In this document: piece after piece, positions 47,947 to 56,688 of the stretch
How positions within the stretch are numbered: position 1 is the first letter of the stretch
How the letters are laid out: every line of letters begins with the position of its first letter
From: an uncultured Collinsella sp.
GTDB lineage: Bacteria > Actinomycetota > Coriobacteriia > Coriobacteriales > Coriobacteriaceae
Length of the DNA: 64,000 nucleotides
Direction: 5' to 3'
NCBI GenBank assembly: GCA_958451615.1
Contig: CAUDQR010000007.1
Span: forward strand, 1-64,000
Program-made: the position numbers and the translations under genes
Notes under the pieces: model-generated
The model's database searches: none
What the model saw: the letters and a program-made list of their open reading frames with translations, nothing else
What the model was told of the DNA's origin: nothing

Positions 47947-48643
47947 CGAAAACAAGGGCATTCACCCCACAGGGGTATCGTCGCGCGTGTGGATTGCGCT
48001 GGTCGCTCTGTGCGTCGCCAATGTCGTAGCGCACCTCATGGTGATGCCGAGCTTGCCTGCGCAGATTCCCACGCACTGGGGCGCGAACGGCGCTGTCGAC
48101 GGTTGGGGTCCTAGCTGGATGGCCTCCGCGCTCGGCGTGCTGCCTCTGGCGCTTCTCGCAATGTTCTGCGTGGTGCCGCGCATCGATCCCAAAGGTGAGG
48201 CATATCGAACCTCGGGTAAGTTCTATCAGGGCTTCGTAATTGCCTTCACCTTGTTCATGTGCGCCATAAGCTGGCTGGGAGAGCTTACGGTCTGGGGCGT
48301 GGTGCCGGCGGTCGGTTCGGTCAACGTGCTGATTTCCGGTGCTGTCGGTTTGCTGTTCATCGGCGTAGGCAACTACTTACCGCGCGTAAAGCAGAACTAC
48401 ACGCTCGGTATCAAGACGCCCTGGGCGCTTGCCGATCCCGAGAACTGGCGCCGTACGCAGCGTTTTGGCGGTGCCTGCTTTATGGTGCTGGGCGTTGGCC
48501 TGATTGTGATGGGCGTGGCGGGTAGCGTGCTTTCGAGTGAAGTCGTCGCCGCGGTGATTGCGGTTCTGGCGTTTGGTTCAGCTGGAGCTGCCTACGTCTA
48601 TTCGTATCTGCTGTGGCGCAAATCGCAGCGAGCCGCTCGTTAA
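47939..48643 (+). CDS. SdpI-family membrane protein
   Basis: A 234-aa membrane protein with about six segments. The N-terminal DUF1648-type motif LPAQIPTHWGANGAVDGWGP is followed by an SdpI-type region VGNYLPRVKQNYTLGIKTPWALADPENW. In Bacillus this pair gives immunity to the SdpC killing factor and also recruits the ArsR-type repressor. Here no toxin gene of that kind is adjacent. Start overlap with the regulator gene implies coupling. Confidence 0.88.
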   Translation: MNNENKGIHPTGVSSRVWIALVALCVANVVAHLMVMPSLPAQIPTHWGANGAVDGWGPSWMASALGVLPLALLAMFCVVPRIDPKGEAYRTSGKFYQGFVIAFTLFMCAISWLGELTVWGVVPAVGSVNVLISGAVGLLFIGVGNYLPRVKQNYTLGIKTPWALADPENWRRTQRFGGACFMVLGVGLIVMGVAGSVLSSEVVAAVIAVLAFGSAGAAYVYSYLLWRKSQRAAR

Positions 48644-48707
48644 GGTTGCGGAAAACTAGCGTACGCAGTTCATAGTATGTTCCGGGGGATTTTTCCCAGG
48701 TAGTATT

Positions 48708-48736
48708 AGGGGGTGTGGGCAACCATGCCCCTTTTT
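48708..48736 (+). terminator. Terminator after the SdpI-like gene
   Basis: GGGG and GTGG pair with CCAT and CCCC (with wobble pairs) around GCAA, followed by five T. Confidence 0.65.
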
Positions 48737-48827
48737 CGTTTAGTTTCAGAGCTGGTTTCCTCATTTCGTTTCCACTAAAGCGAATCAAGAATAGGGAAAC
48801 AGAAGGTAGAAAGGATAAAACAGGCAA

Positions 48828-50507
48828 ATGGCGGAGTTTATCTACCAGATGTATCAGGCTCGCAAGGCCCATGGCGACAAGGTAATCCTTGACGACGTGA
48901 CCCTGAGCTTCTACCCCGGTGCCAAGATCGGTGTCGTGGGCCCCAACGGCATGGGCAAGTCGACCCTGCTCAAGATCATGGCCGGTATCGAGGAGGTCTC
49001 AAACGGCGATGCCAGGCTCACCCCCGGCTACACCGTGGGTATCCTGCAGCAGGAACCGCCGCTCGACGACGACAAGACCGTTATCGAGAACGTGCGCATG
49101 GCGTTTGGCGATATGATCGCCAAGGTCGATCGCTTCAATAAGATCGGCGAGGAGATGTGCGACCCGGATTGCGACATGGACGCCCTCATGGCCGAGATGG
49201 GCAAGCTCCAGGACGAGATTGATACCGCCGACGGCTGGGATATCGATTCCAAGCTCGGCCAGGCCATGGACGCCTTGCAGCTGCCCGATTCCGACATGCC
49301 GGTTAACGTGCTCTCCGGCGGCGAGCGTCGTCGCGTGGCGCTGTGCAAACTGCTGCTCGAGGCTCCCGACCTGCTGCTGCTCGACGAGCCCACCAACCAC
49401 TTGGACGCCGAGTCGATCCTGTGGCTCGAGCACTTCCTGCACAACTACCAGGGCGCGGTGCTTGCCGTCACGCACGATCGCTACTTCCTGGATAACGTTG
49501 CCGAGTGGATCTGCGAGGTCGACCGCGGCCACCTTTATCCCTACAAGGGCAACTACTCCACGTATCTGGAGACCAAGGCCGCGCGTATCGAGGCGCAGGG
49601 CAACCGCGATGCCAAGCTCGCCAAGCGCATGGAGGCCGAGCTCGAGTGGGTACGCAGCTCGCCCAAGGCTCGCCAGGCCAAGAACAAGGCCCGTCTGGCT
49701 CGCTACGAGGAGATGGAGGCCGAGGCCCGCGCAAGCCAGAAGCTCGACTGGACCGACATCCGCATCCCTGTGGGCCCGCGTCTGGGCAACAAGGTGCTCG
49801 AGGCCCATCACCTGCACAAGGAGTTCGATGGCCGCGTGCTCATCGACGACCTTTCATTCACCCTGCCGCGTAACGGCATCGTGGGCGTCATCGGCCCCAA
49901 CGGTGTCGGCAAGACCACGCTTTTCAAGACCATCGTGGGTTTGGAGCCGCTGACTTCGGGCGAGCTCGAGGTGGGCGAGACCGTCAAGATTTCTTACGTC
50001 GACCAGAACCGTTCCGGCATCGACCCCGATAAGAACCTATGGGAGGTCGTCTCGGACGGCCTGGACCACATGATGGTGGGCGAGACCGAGGTTCCGAGCC
50101 GTGCGTATGTGGCGAGCTTTGGCTTTAAGGGCCAGGACCAGCAGAAGCGCGCTGGCGTACTCTCCGGTGGCGAGCGCAACCGTCTGAACTTGGCGCTTAC
50201 GCTCAAGCAGGGCGGCAACCTGCTGCTCCTCGACGAGCCCACGAACGACCTCGACGTCGAGACGCTGTCCTCGCTCGAGGCGGCGCTGCTCGAGTTCCCG
50301 GGCTGCTCGGTGGTCATTAGCCACGACCGTATGTTCCTGGACCGCGTCGCCACGCACATTCTGGCGTGGGAGGGCACCGACGAGAATCCGGGCAACTGGT
50401 ATTGGTTTGAGGGCAACTTCGAGGCCTATCAGGCCAACCGTATCGAGCGCCTGGGCGAGGACGCAGCCCAGCCGCATCGTATTCACCGCAAGCTGACGCG
50501 CGATTAG
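48828..50507 (+). CDS. ettA: ABC-F translation factor EttA
   Basis: Energy-dependent translational throttle protein, 559 aa, cytoplasmic, binding the ribosomal E site. It has two ABC cassettes: Walker A GPNGMGKST near residue 40 and GPNGVGKTT near residue 352, signatures LSGGERRR and LSGGERNR, and Walker B LLLLDEPTNHLD and LLLLDEPTNDLD. The linker contains the EttA-type arm after GWDIDSKLGQAMDAL and the conserved RSSPKARQAKNKARL. Length and order match EttA exactly. A terminator follows. Confidence 0.94.
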   Translation: MAEFIYQMYQARKAHGDKVILDDVTLSFYPGAKIGVVGPNGMGKSTLLKIMAGIEEVSNGDARLTPGYTVGILQQEPPLDDDKTVIENVRMAFGDMIAKVDRFNKIGEEMCDPDCDMDALMAEMGKLQDEIDTADGWDIDSKLGQAMDALQLPDSDMPVNVLSGGERRRVALCKLLLEAPDLLLLDEPTNHLDAESILWLEHFLHNYQGAVLAVTHDRYFLDNVAEWICEVDRGHLYPYKGNYSTYLETKAARIEAQGNRDAKLAKRMEAELEWVRSSPKARQAKNKARLARYEEMEAEARASQKLDWTDIRIPVGPRLGNKVLEAHHLHKEFDGRVLIDDLSFTLPRNGIVGVIGPNGVGKTTLFKTIVGLEPLTSGELEVGETVKISYVDQNRSGIDPDKNLWEVVSDGLDHMMVGETEVPSRAYVASFGFKGQDQQKRAGVLSGGERNRLNLALTLKQGGNLLLLDEPTNDLDVETLSSLEAALLEFPGCSVVISHDRMFLDRVATHILAWEGTDENPGNWYWFEGNFEAYQANRIERLGEDAAQPHRIHRKLTRD

Positions 50508-50517
50508 TAGCAAGTAG

Positions 50518-50544
50518 AAAGGCCGCCAGCAAGGGCGGCCTTTC
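50518..50544 (+). terminator. Terminator after ettA
   Basis: AAAGGCCGCC-AGCAA-GGGCGGCCTTT. From here to 50787 the DNA becomes A+T-rich and holds no gene that I can support; it presumably contains the promoter of the protease gene. Confidence 0.88.
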
Positions 50545-50787
50545 TTGTAGCAATTGCACTGCAGCTATGCCCTGGCTGCTGGTTTGATTCATAATCAAAG
50601 TCATCTCTTTGGGATTAAAGCCCGTTTTTGCTATGAGTGATTTTCTAATTCCGTTTAAAACGTAAAGACGTATTGGGCTACAAGGACATAAGCAAATCGA
50701 ATTGAAATATAACCAGTGCTGTAACGTTACAAAAAAGGTTATAGAATAGGAGTATCTTATAAGTCGCTCCTCTAGAAAGAAGAACAT

Positions 50788-51915
50788 ATGCTTTCGCGTC
50801 GTCGTTTTCTGCAACTTGTCGCGTCTTCAATTGTCGCCTTAGCCGCACGTCCGAAAGAGGTTTTTGCTTCGACGGGCAATATTGATGGTGAGCAGATACA
50901 ATTTACTTCAGAAATTGCGCAAGAGCTTGCCGATAAATATATAAAGGGACTCCTCGGCTCTTCGTATACGCCCTCTGACCCTATTCCTTTTGTAGACGTT
51001 GATGGGTCCCCGCTTGGCTACATTGTTCCGGTTGTGACATTCAATAGAGCCGCGGGCTATTTGGTTTTAGATGCTTCAGATGATGAAATACTTACGGGAT
51101 ATCGTTTTGGAGACGGCTTAGTCAGCCCTATGGATCGGGGAGGAGATCTTGGTGTTGAGTCTTATTCTTTCAATAACCCAGTCGTAATGATCAATCCATT
51201 CGAATTCGGTGTGCAATCTTTGGACGGTTCAATAACAACAAATTGCGGAAGAACAATCCCGGCTGTTTCCATAGAAGGACGGCCTGTCGTTTTATCGAAT
51301 AAACCTTCAAGCTGGAACGATGTCGTAATTTACGCAACTCAAATGCAGGATTACACAGTATCTGGATTTCGTTCCATTTCTCAGTTTATGTCATATGATG
51401 AAAGCGAGATTAAGAGGCTTACTGCCCACTATGCTTGTATGGTGACAGCTTTTTCGAACGTTGCGGAACTGTATGGCATTGCCAATTTATATAGCGACCC
51501 TTCGCAATATATGCAGATATGGAATTACACCAATACCCATGCTCTTTCCGATGAAGAACAGACTGTTCCCGGCGTTGTTTTGGGCGGAACGCCGATATCA
51601 ACCTGTGCAACGGGGTTTACAAATTACTGCGCAAGCAGAGGAAGTACTCTTATCGCCCGCACTGTCTCCTCTCCGGCTATCGCGAGCATTCAAAATGAGA
51701 TTAACTCTAATAGACCGAATGTTTTACATGCGAGTTTGTACAACGGATCAGCCCATTCTGTAACAGCGGAGGCTTACGCCACACTTACTGGTAAGAAAAC
51801 TGGAGAGACAAGGCAGATGATTGGCATAGCGGACGGCTGGAATTCATCTTTATCCTTCCTGAAGTATGATCAGAGCTATTATGCGTGGACTTATGGAACG
51901 ACTTTTTCGAAGTAG
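50788..51915 (+). CDS. Exported papain-like cysteine protease (C10/C39-like), predicted
   Basis: A 375-aa protein in an A+T-rich block. The N-terminus MLSRRRFLQLVASSIVALAA is a twin-arginine signal. Residues about 45-125 resemble the inhibitory prodomain of streptopain-like C10 peptidases (PLGYIVPVVTFNRAAGYLVLDA). A candidate nucleophile is Cys217 in AHYACMVTAFSNVAELYG, the histidine His323 in GSAHSVTAEAY, and the third residue Asp349 or Asn352 in GIADGWN. The typical CGxT context is altered, so catalysis is not assured. It overlaps a lipoprotein gene at its end. Confidence 0.6.
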   Translation: MLSRRRFLQLVASSIVALAARPKEVFASTGNIDGEQIQFTSEIAQELADKYIKGLLGSSYTPSDPIPFVDVDGSPLGYIVPVVTFNRAAGYLVLDASDDEILTGYRFGDGLVSPMDRGGDLGVESYSFNNPVVMINPFEFGVQSLDGSITTNCGRTIPAVSIEGRPVVLSNKPSSWNDVVIYATQMQDYTVSGFRSISQFMSYDESEIKRLTAHYACMVTAFSNVAELYGIANLYSDPSQYMQIWNYTNTHALSDEEQTVPGVVLGGTPISTCATGFTNYCASRGSTLIARTVSSPAIASIQNEINSNRPNVLHASLYNGSAHSVTAEAYATLTGKKTGETRQMIGIADGWNSSLSFLKYDQSYYAWTYGTTFSK

Positions 51916-52285
51916 GGCGATTCGTCTAGCTCTGTCTTTGGTGCTGATGGCTTCATTGGTGGGCTGTTCAACAAAGGAAGAGATATCGCGCGGAGGTTCC
52001 GGAGAAGTGACTGCGACAGACTCAGGTTCATTAGAAATAGCTGGCGGGCATGCCGATGTGATGTTACAAGGAGAAGGCGTGCTTAGGTCGATTGATGCTG
52101 AAGACGCTGTCTGCTCAATAGAGGATTTGAAGACAGGTGAAACTGCATCGTACCGAGTTTCAGATAATGCTGCGAATATGATTGAGTCGATACCGACTGG
52201 AGCGCAGGTTTCTTTTAGATACTTTGCTCCGCAACTTGAGGATGAGCTTGCTTCTCTGGTGTCTATATGCGCCGATGACAACTAA
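51893..52285 (+). CDS. Small lipoprotein coupled to the protease gene
   Basis: A 130-aa lipoprotein (ATG 51893; ATG 51881 and 51866 are in frame and possible). The signal ends with lipobox LVGC (Cys at about 24), followed by a Ser/Gly-rich segment and a beta-rich domain (GSLEIAGGHADVMLQGEGV and VCSIEDLKTGETASYRVSD). It overlaps the protease stop by 23 bases, so it is co-translated. It has no family that I recognise; a protease inhibitor or anchor is a guess from context. Confidence 0.6.
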   Translation: MERLFRSRAIRLALSLVLMASLVGCSTKEEISRGGSGEVTATDSGSLEIAGGHADVMLQGEGVLRSIDAEDAVCSIEDLKTGETASYRVSDNAANMIESIPTGAQVSFRYFAPQLEDELASLVSICADDN

Positions 52286-52298
52286 AAGGCCTGAATTC

Positions 52299-52341
52299 AA
52301 ACGGCCTCGGATGGTCAATTGGCTATCCGAGGCCGTTTTTT
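52299..52341. terminator. Bidirectional terminator between convergent genes
   Basis: AACGGCCTCGGAT pairs perfectly with ATCCGAGGCCGTT, with TTTTT on the plus side. The last two bases of the T-run belong to the stop codon of the minus-strand gene at 52340. Confidence 0.88.
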
Positions 52342-53641
52342 ACTCGACCGGGGCTTCGACCTTGTCGATGGCCCAGGTGGCTCCGAGGCCGCCGGTGGTG
52401 TTGCGGCGAATGCGTACGGTGACTTCGTGGCGTTTGCCGGCCTGTGTGTAGCGCAGGGGGAAGCTCGCGCGGTTACGGCCGGCCTCGATGGTACCGCGCT
52501 CGCGAGCGATCCAGTAGTACTCGCCGACGATGCCGAGGGTGTCAGCGCCGTAGGGGAGATAGGTCGACAGCTGGTGCAGCAGCGGGCTAGGGCAGAAGAC
52601 CTCGGTCGCGAAATCGATGGGGAAGTCCCCGGGGATGGTCGGTGCTGCGGGAGCGGGGGCCGGTGCTGAATTGGGGACCGGAGTCGGTGCAGGTGTGGGA
52701 GCCTGGTCACAGGCGGGTGCGGATGCGGACTCAATGACAGGTGCAGACTCAGATGCCGCTTCTGGCTTAGCTATGGAATCTGTCGGTTCCACGGAGATGG
52801 ACGTGTCTTCGGTCCCGGTTTTGGCATCGGCCTGCGGAGTGTCCTCTGCCTCGACGTTCGACTTGGCCTCGACCGGCGTGGATACCATGGTGGTGATGCC
52901 GGCGTTGGCGTTCTCGGGGTCGTAGACAACCGTGAGCGAGATGGCAGGCTGGGGCGCCTCGGGCTCCGGTGTTGCCTCGGCAGCATCTTGATCCGCGAGC
53001 TCGTCGGACTGATTGTCCTCGGTGTTGTCGCCAAAGACATCGTGGTTCTGGAACACGGGCGCCTCGGGCTGGCCAGCCGCCTCTTCGGTTGTCGACTTGG
53101 ATGCCTCGTTGAGCTCCGCAGCGGCTTCCTGCTCAGTCATGACTTCGGGATCGGTCATGTCGGCGAGTTCGGTTTCGACCTCCGTTGTTACCTCAAGAAC
53201 AACTTCGACCTTTGCCTCGGGCTCCGGCACGGCTTCAGTCACGGCTTCGGGCTCGGGACGCTTAACGTGCTTAGGGCGCACGGCCTTGAGGTCCTTCTCG
53301 CCGCGCTTCTTCTTTTTGTACGACTGCTTGGCGCCCTTGGCGGTCTTGGGCTTGTCCTCGCCCTTGGCAAGTGCGGCATCCCATGCCTCGTTGGCGATGA
53401 CCGTGGCATACAGGCGACCGCCCTTAAAGACAGTCAGCTTAATGCAGTCGTCGAGCTCTTCGAGCAACTCGCGCGTGGACTCGAAGCCCAGGTCATAAGC
53501 AGTCATGTCGCCAGCGGCGAGCGCCTCTTCGACCTGCGTCATAAACGTTTGCTTGCCGCATCCAATCGCATCGCGCAGCAGGCGATACAGATAGATGTGG
53601 TTGCCCAGTGAAAGCGTGGGCCTAACTATTGTCTTGCTCAT
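52340..53641 (-). CDS. Large acidic-linker protein with N-terminal helical domain, unknown function
   Basis: A 433-aa protein. Residues about 10-95 form a compact alpha/beta or winged-helix-like domain (NHIYLYRLLRDAIGCGKQTF and LGFESTRELLEELDDCIKLTVF, reminiscent of LOTUS/OST-HTH folds but unproven). A Lys-rich patch (SYKKKKRGEKDLK) is followed by about 220 residues rich in Pro, Glu, Ala and Thr, with low complexity. The C-terminal 90 residues (FCPSPLLHQLSTYLPYGADT and RIRRNTTGGLGATWAIDKVE) form a second folded domain. No signal peptide. The ATG at 53641 follows GGAG. No family that I can name confidently. Confidence 0.65.
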   Translation of the reverse strand: MSKTIVRPTLSLGNHIYLYRLLRDAIGCGKQTFMTQVEEALAAGDMTAYDLGFESTRELLEELDDCIKLTVFKGGRLYATVIANEAWDAALAKGEDKPKTAKGAKQSYKKKKRGEKDLKAVRPKHVKRPEPEAVTEAVPEPEAKVEVVLEVTTEVETELADMTDPEVMTEQEAAAELNEASKSTTEEAAGQPEAPVFQNHDVFGDNTEDNQSDELADQDAAEATPEPEAPQPAISLTVVYDPENANAGITTMVSTPVEAKSNVEAEDTPQADAKTGTEDTSISVEPTDSIAKPEAASESAPVIESASAPACDQAPTPAPTPVPNSAPAPAPAAPTIPGDFPIDFATEVFCPSPLLHQLSTYLPYGADTLGIVGEYYWIARERGTIEAGRNRASFPLRYTQAGKRHEVTVRIRRNTTGGLGATWAIDKVEAPVE

Positions 53642-53713
53642 GGCAAATCTCCTCTTTACACATGTAAAGCATCTTACCATCGCATGGCGCTCGCCATGGC
53701 GGCGCCCAAGGCA

Positions 53714-53747
53714 AACGGGCGCGAACCGCTGTCGATTCGCGCCCGTT
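53714..53747 (-). terminator. Terminator of the minus-strand membrane protein gene
   Basis: AACGGGCGCGAA pairs with TTCGCGCCCGTT. It lies 35 bases beyond the stop of the gene at 53782. Confidence 0.7.
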
Positions 53748-53781
53748 ATACAGGTCGGTTATCTATGAGAGGCAAATGTGC

Positions 53782-54744
53782 TTAGTTGCCCGATGCCGTG
53801 CCTTGGCTCGAGTTGTCGGATGCCGTGCCGGACGCGGTTCCGCTCGAGCTGTTCGAGCTGTTGGTGTTGCTGCTGTCTGCTGTGCCCGTTCCCGAAGTGC
53901 TGTCGCTCGTCTGGCCGCCCGTGCTCGGCTGCGAACCGTCAGTCGTTTGGCTTGAGTCGGTCGTGCCGGACGGCGTGCTGCTGTTGGCCGTAGAGGAATC
54001 GGTGCCCTGCGATTGGTTTTGGGTGTTCGAGGATGAATTGGCAGAGGTAGAACTGTCTTGCGTATCGTCCGTCTTTGCCTGCTGATCCTGCGACTGGGTG
54101 TCGCCATCTGCATCGCTATCGGTCGTGCGCGACGAAAGGATCGGCTCGGGACGCTCGCCCAGACCCTCACCGGCAGTGGTGATAAGGATGGCGCCGGCGC
54201 AGGCGATGACCGCGACTATGGCGATAGCGATCGAGAAGATGATGACCTTCTTTTGCGTCTGGCTGCGCTCGGCCGCCGCCTTGGCGCGCAGGCTGTTGGG
54301 AGCGACGCGCGCCGTGGTCGCGCGTCCCGCAACCTGGCGCATCTCCTGCGTGGTTGCGGCGCCACCTAGGTGCTCCTCGACATTGGGCTCAACGGGCTCG
54401 TAGGCGCCGGTAGGGTAGTCGACAGCGGCATGCGTGCCCTTGATTGCTTCGGCGCTGGCGGAGATAAAGTGGCGATAGACCTGCGAGGACACAACAGTGA
54501 TGACTGAGCTCACAGCGGCACCAATCACCGAGCCGGCAATGCCGATCTTTGAAGCAAGCGCCACGCTCGTGGCGGCAGCTGCGGCGCCGGCGATGATCTG
54601 GGGAATGGAAATGTCGTCGAACAGGCCCTTTTTGGGCGCGATGGCCATGGTCTGTCCGATGGAATGGTTCTCGTGCACGCCGTTGTTGAGCGATGCCGGC
54701 GTCATGACGCGCGTGCGCGGCGCGTCGGTGTACTTGGTTGTCAT
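53782..54744 (-). CDS. Membrane protein with Ser/Thr/Gln-rich extracytoplasmic tail
   Basis: A 320-aa protein of unknown function. Hydrophobic stretches lie at about residues 48-85 (IIAGAAAAATSVALASKIGI and following) and at about 165-190 (VIIFSIAIAIVAVIACAGAIL). The last 110 residues are low complexity, almost only Ser, Thr, Gly, Gln, Asp and Asn, and probably lie outside the cell as a flexible stalk. The ATG at 54744 follows GGGAGG. It lies upstream of the gene at 52340 on the same strand, but a terminator separates them. Confidence 0.7.
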   Translation of the reverse strand: MTTKYTDAPRTRVMTPASLNNGVHENHSIGQTMAIAPKKGLFDDISIPQIIAGAAAAATSVALASKIGIAGSVIGAAVSSVITVVSSQVYRHFISASAEAIKGTHAAVDYPTGAYEPVEPNVEEHLGGAATTQEMRQVAGRATTARVAPNSLRAKAAAERSQTQKKVIIFSIAIAIVAVIACAGAILITTAGEGLGERPEPILSSRTTDSDADGDTQSQDQQAKTDDTQDSSTSANSSSNTQNQSQGTDSSTANSSTPSGTTDSSQTTDGSQPSTGGQTSDSTSGTGTADSSNTNSSNSSSGTASGTASDNSSQGTASGN

Positions 54745-54918
54745 ACGGGGTCCTCCCGGTGTAAATCTGCTTCGTTTCGTGTAGCCATCAGGGTACCCAC
54801 CAGATGTGAATCGTACGTGACATTTAACAGATACCATCAACTCATCAAGGGGGCCTGCTGTCTTTGGTGCAATAGCTTGATGCTAAACTGGATTTACGAT
54901 TGCGAGGTGGTTTACGTG

Positions 54919-55137
54919 ATGTACCCGTATATGACATTCGAAGACGGTACCGAGGTCATTCATTCTGACCTGATTGCGGATGGCGATATCGAAAAGGTTA
55001 TCGTGCATTTTGAACGACCGACGGCAGAGGGCTTCGACTCCGCTCGCTGTGAATTGCCTTCCTGTTCGTGGACTGACTGGGAAGGGCATTTTACTCAGAG
55101 TGAAAAACGAGCTTTCGAAGAGTGTCTGAGCAAATAA
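54919..55137 (+). CDS. Small acidic protein at the head of the radical SAM cluster
   Basis: A 72-aa protein, ATG 54919 supported by GAGGTGG at 8 bases (GTG 54916 is an alternative). The sequence MYPYMTFEDGTEVIHSDL continues with KVIVHFERPTAEGFDSARCE and ELPSCSWTDWEGHFTQSEK. Two Cys, no membrane segment, no family recognised, although the DGTEVxHSxL opening suggests a small beta domain. It starts the A+T-rich block and is separated by 100 bases from the DUF2087 gene, so it may or may not belong to the same transcript. Confidence 0.65.
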   Translation: MYPYMTFEDGTEVIHSDLIADGDIEKVIVHFERPTAEGFDSARCELPSCSWTDWEGHFTQSEKRAFEECLSK

Positions 55138-55143
55138 TTTAGA

Positions 55144-55163
55144 TTAGTTCGAGTTTAGTTCGA
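55144..55163. promoter_or_regulatory. Direct repeat TTAGTTCGA, candidate operator
   Basis: TTAGTTCGA occurs twice with an 11-base period, one turn of the helix, in the A+T-rich stretch ahead of the DUF2087 gene. A regulator bound to one face of the DNA would fit. Confidence 0.4.
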
Positions 55164-55237
55164 ATAAAGAAGCTGAATGCGATGACCTAAAGCGTATGCA
55201 TTTTTAGTATTAGATGCGTATGAAATGGAGGATGTGA

Positions 55238-55519
55238 ATGGATGAGCTAATAGACTTTAAAAAACGATTTCTCAAGAATGGCGAGCTGGTTTCAATTCCA
55301 AAAAAGGAAAGCTATAAAAGAATCATGCTGCTATGGGCCGTCTCTTTCTTTGAATTAAATACAAGTTATACGGAGCTTCAGGTTAATCGTGTGCTGTCAC
55401 AGCTCTATCCTGATTATGCCGTGTTGAGGCGGTACTTGGTTGATTATGGATTCCTATTAAGGGATGAACGAGGCCTGAAATACGAGGTTAATCGTGATGT
55501 TCGCGGTATTGAGAGCTAG
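55238..55519 (+). CDS. DUF2087-domain protein
   Basis: A 93-aa protein. KKRFLKNGELVSIPKKESYKRIML, YTELQVNRVLSQLYPDYAVLRRYLVDYGFLLRD match the DUF2087 winged-helix-like domain, often found in regulators. SD GGAGGATG precedes the ATG. It overlaps the exporter gene by 23 bases and is therefore made with it. A role as cluster regulator or as a peptide-binding helper is inference. Confidence 0.75.
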   Translation: MDELIDFKKRFLKNGELVSIPKKESYKRIMLLWAVSFFELNTSYTELQVNRVLSQLYPDYAVLRRYLVDYGFLLRDERGLKYEVNRDVRGIES

Positions 55520-56681
55520 CCGTCCGGTTCGGGTCCTATATATTGCTAGAGGGATAAGCGAAATAGGCAATTGGTGTGCGAATATTGCTTTGCCAATGCT
55601 GATTTACGAGGTAACTCACGATGTTTCTGCAACTGCTTTGATGGTCTGCTGCAGATTTGCCCCCTCTCTGTTTTCAGTTGCGCTCGCGCAGCTGCCTCAG
55701 AAGATGGGTATCGGGACACTGCAGGCCATGAGATTGGCGGACTTAATTCGCGCGGGATTATTCGTTTGCTATATTTTTGTTGATAGTAAATGGAGTATGT
55801 TTGCTATTACGTGCACGGTATCGCTTTGCCGAACGGTAGAGATGCCCTGCTTTTACTCGTTGTTAAGAGCCAATACGAATAGTATCAATCGCGACGTAAT
55901 TAATAATTCGTTTGGGTTCCTGCAGAATTTGATGATGGTTCTGGGGCCAGTTGCCGGCGGTTTTGTTGTCGCTCAATTTGGGGCGGAGGCTGTTCTTGCA
56001 TTAGACGCGCTTTCTTTTGCCGCGTCGTTCTGGTTGCTGCGAGATGTTCCGTCGGTTATCGAGGTTAATGATAAAGAGGGAATAAGCAAAAATGAAAAAA
56101 ACAGGACTGCATTCAGTGATCTTAGCGCGAAGCACTTGGCAATTGGTTTCCTATTAATCGATATTTCTAGTGGCGTGGCATTCGGCTCTCTGAATTCTCT
56201 TTTGCCAGCTATAGCGCAATTGCAATTTGACTCGTCATCGATACAATACGGATTCCTTCAGAGTAGTCTTACAATCGGACTGTTGTTCGGAAATACAATA
56301 TATGGTCGTTTAATCGGTGGTTCCGATTGCGTTAAATCATATTGTTTTGTGACGTATCTTGCGCTCGGTGCGTATCTGGCGTTTGGCTATCGCTATGCGT
56401 CTGGGATATCGTTTATTTTCCTTTTTATCGTCGGTGCCGGAAACGCCATTCAAGATGTGCTTCTCATAACATCGCTGCAGGATTTGGCGAGAGACGGATC
56501 TGAATCGATAAGCCTGTTTTCAATTAGGGAGTCTTTGCAATCGGTTGCTGTTGTTATTTCAACACTTCTTGTTTCGCTGTTCACGAGCATCGCGATGTTC
56601 TCAATTCTCGTTACAGGACTTGGTGTATTTTCAATTATGATGGTAGTTGTGTTTCAATTGAATTATTTGCGAAAGATGTGA
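55497..56681 (+). CDS. MFS transporter of the radical SAM cluster
   Basis: A 394-aa major facilitator with about 12 membrane segments, MFS_3/EntS-like in sequence: the start VRVLYIARGISEIGNWCANIALPMLIYEVT is followed by FAPSLFSVALAQLPQKMG, and VLGPVAGGFVVAQFGAEAVLALDA is typical. The ATG 55497 is used (GAGG 9 bases upstream); GTG 55494 is possible. Such carriers export siderophores, antibiotics or small peptides. It lies between DUF2087 and the radical SAM gene, 7 bases before the latter, and most likely exports the modified peptide product. Confidence 0.85.
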   Translation: MFAVLRASRPVRVLYIARGISEIGNWCANIALPMLIYEVTHDVSATALMVCCRFAPSLFSVALAQLPQKMGIGTLQAMRLADLIRAGLFVCYIFVDSKWSMFAITCTVSLCRTVEMPCFYSLLRANTNSINRDVINNSFGFLQNLMMVLGPVAGGFVVAQFGAEAVLALDALSFAASFWLLRDVPSVIEVNDKEGISKNEKNRTAFSDLSAKHLAIGFLLIDISSGVAFGSLNSLLPAIAQLQFDSSSIQYGFLQSSLTIGLLFGNTIYGRLIGGSDCVKSYCFVTYLALGAYLAFGYRYASGISFIFLFIVGAGNAIQDVLLITSLQDLARDGSESISLFSIRESLQSVAVVISTLLVSLFTSIAMFSILVTGLGVFSIMMVVVFQLNYLRKM

Positions 56682-56688
56682 CGTTGAT

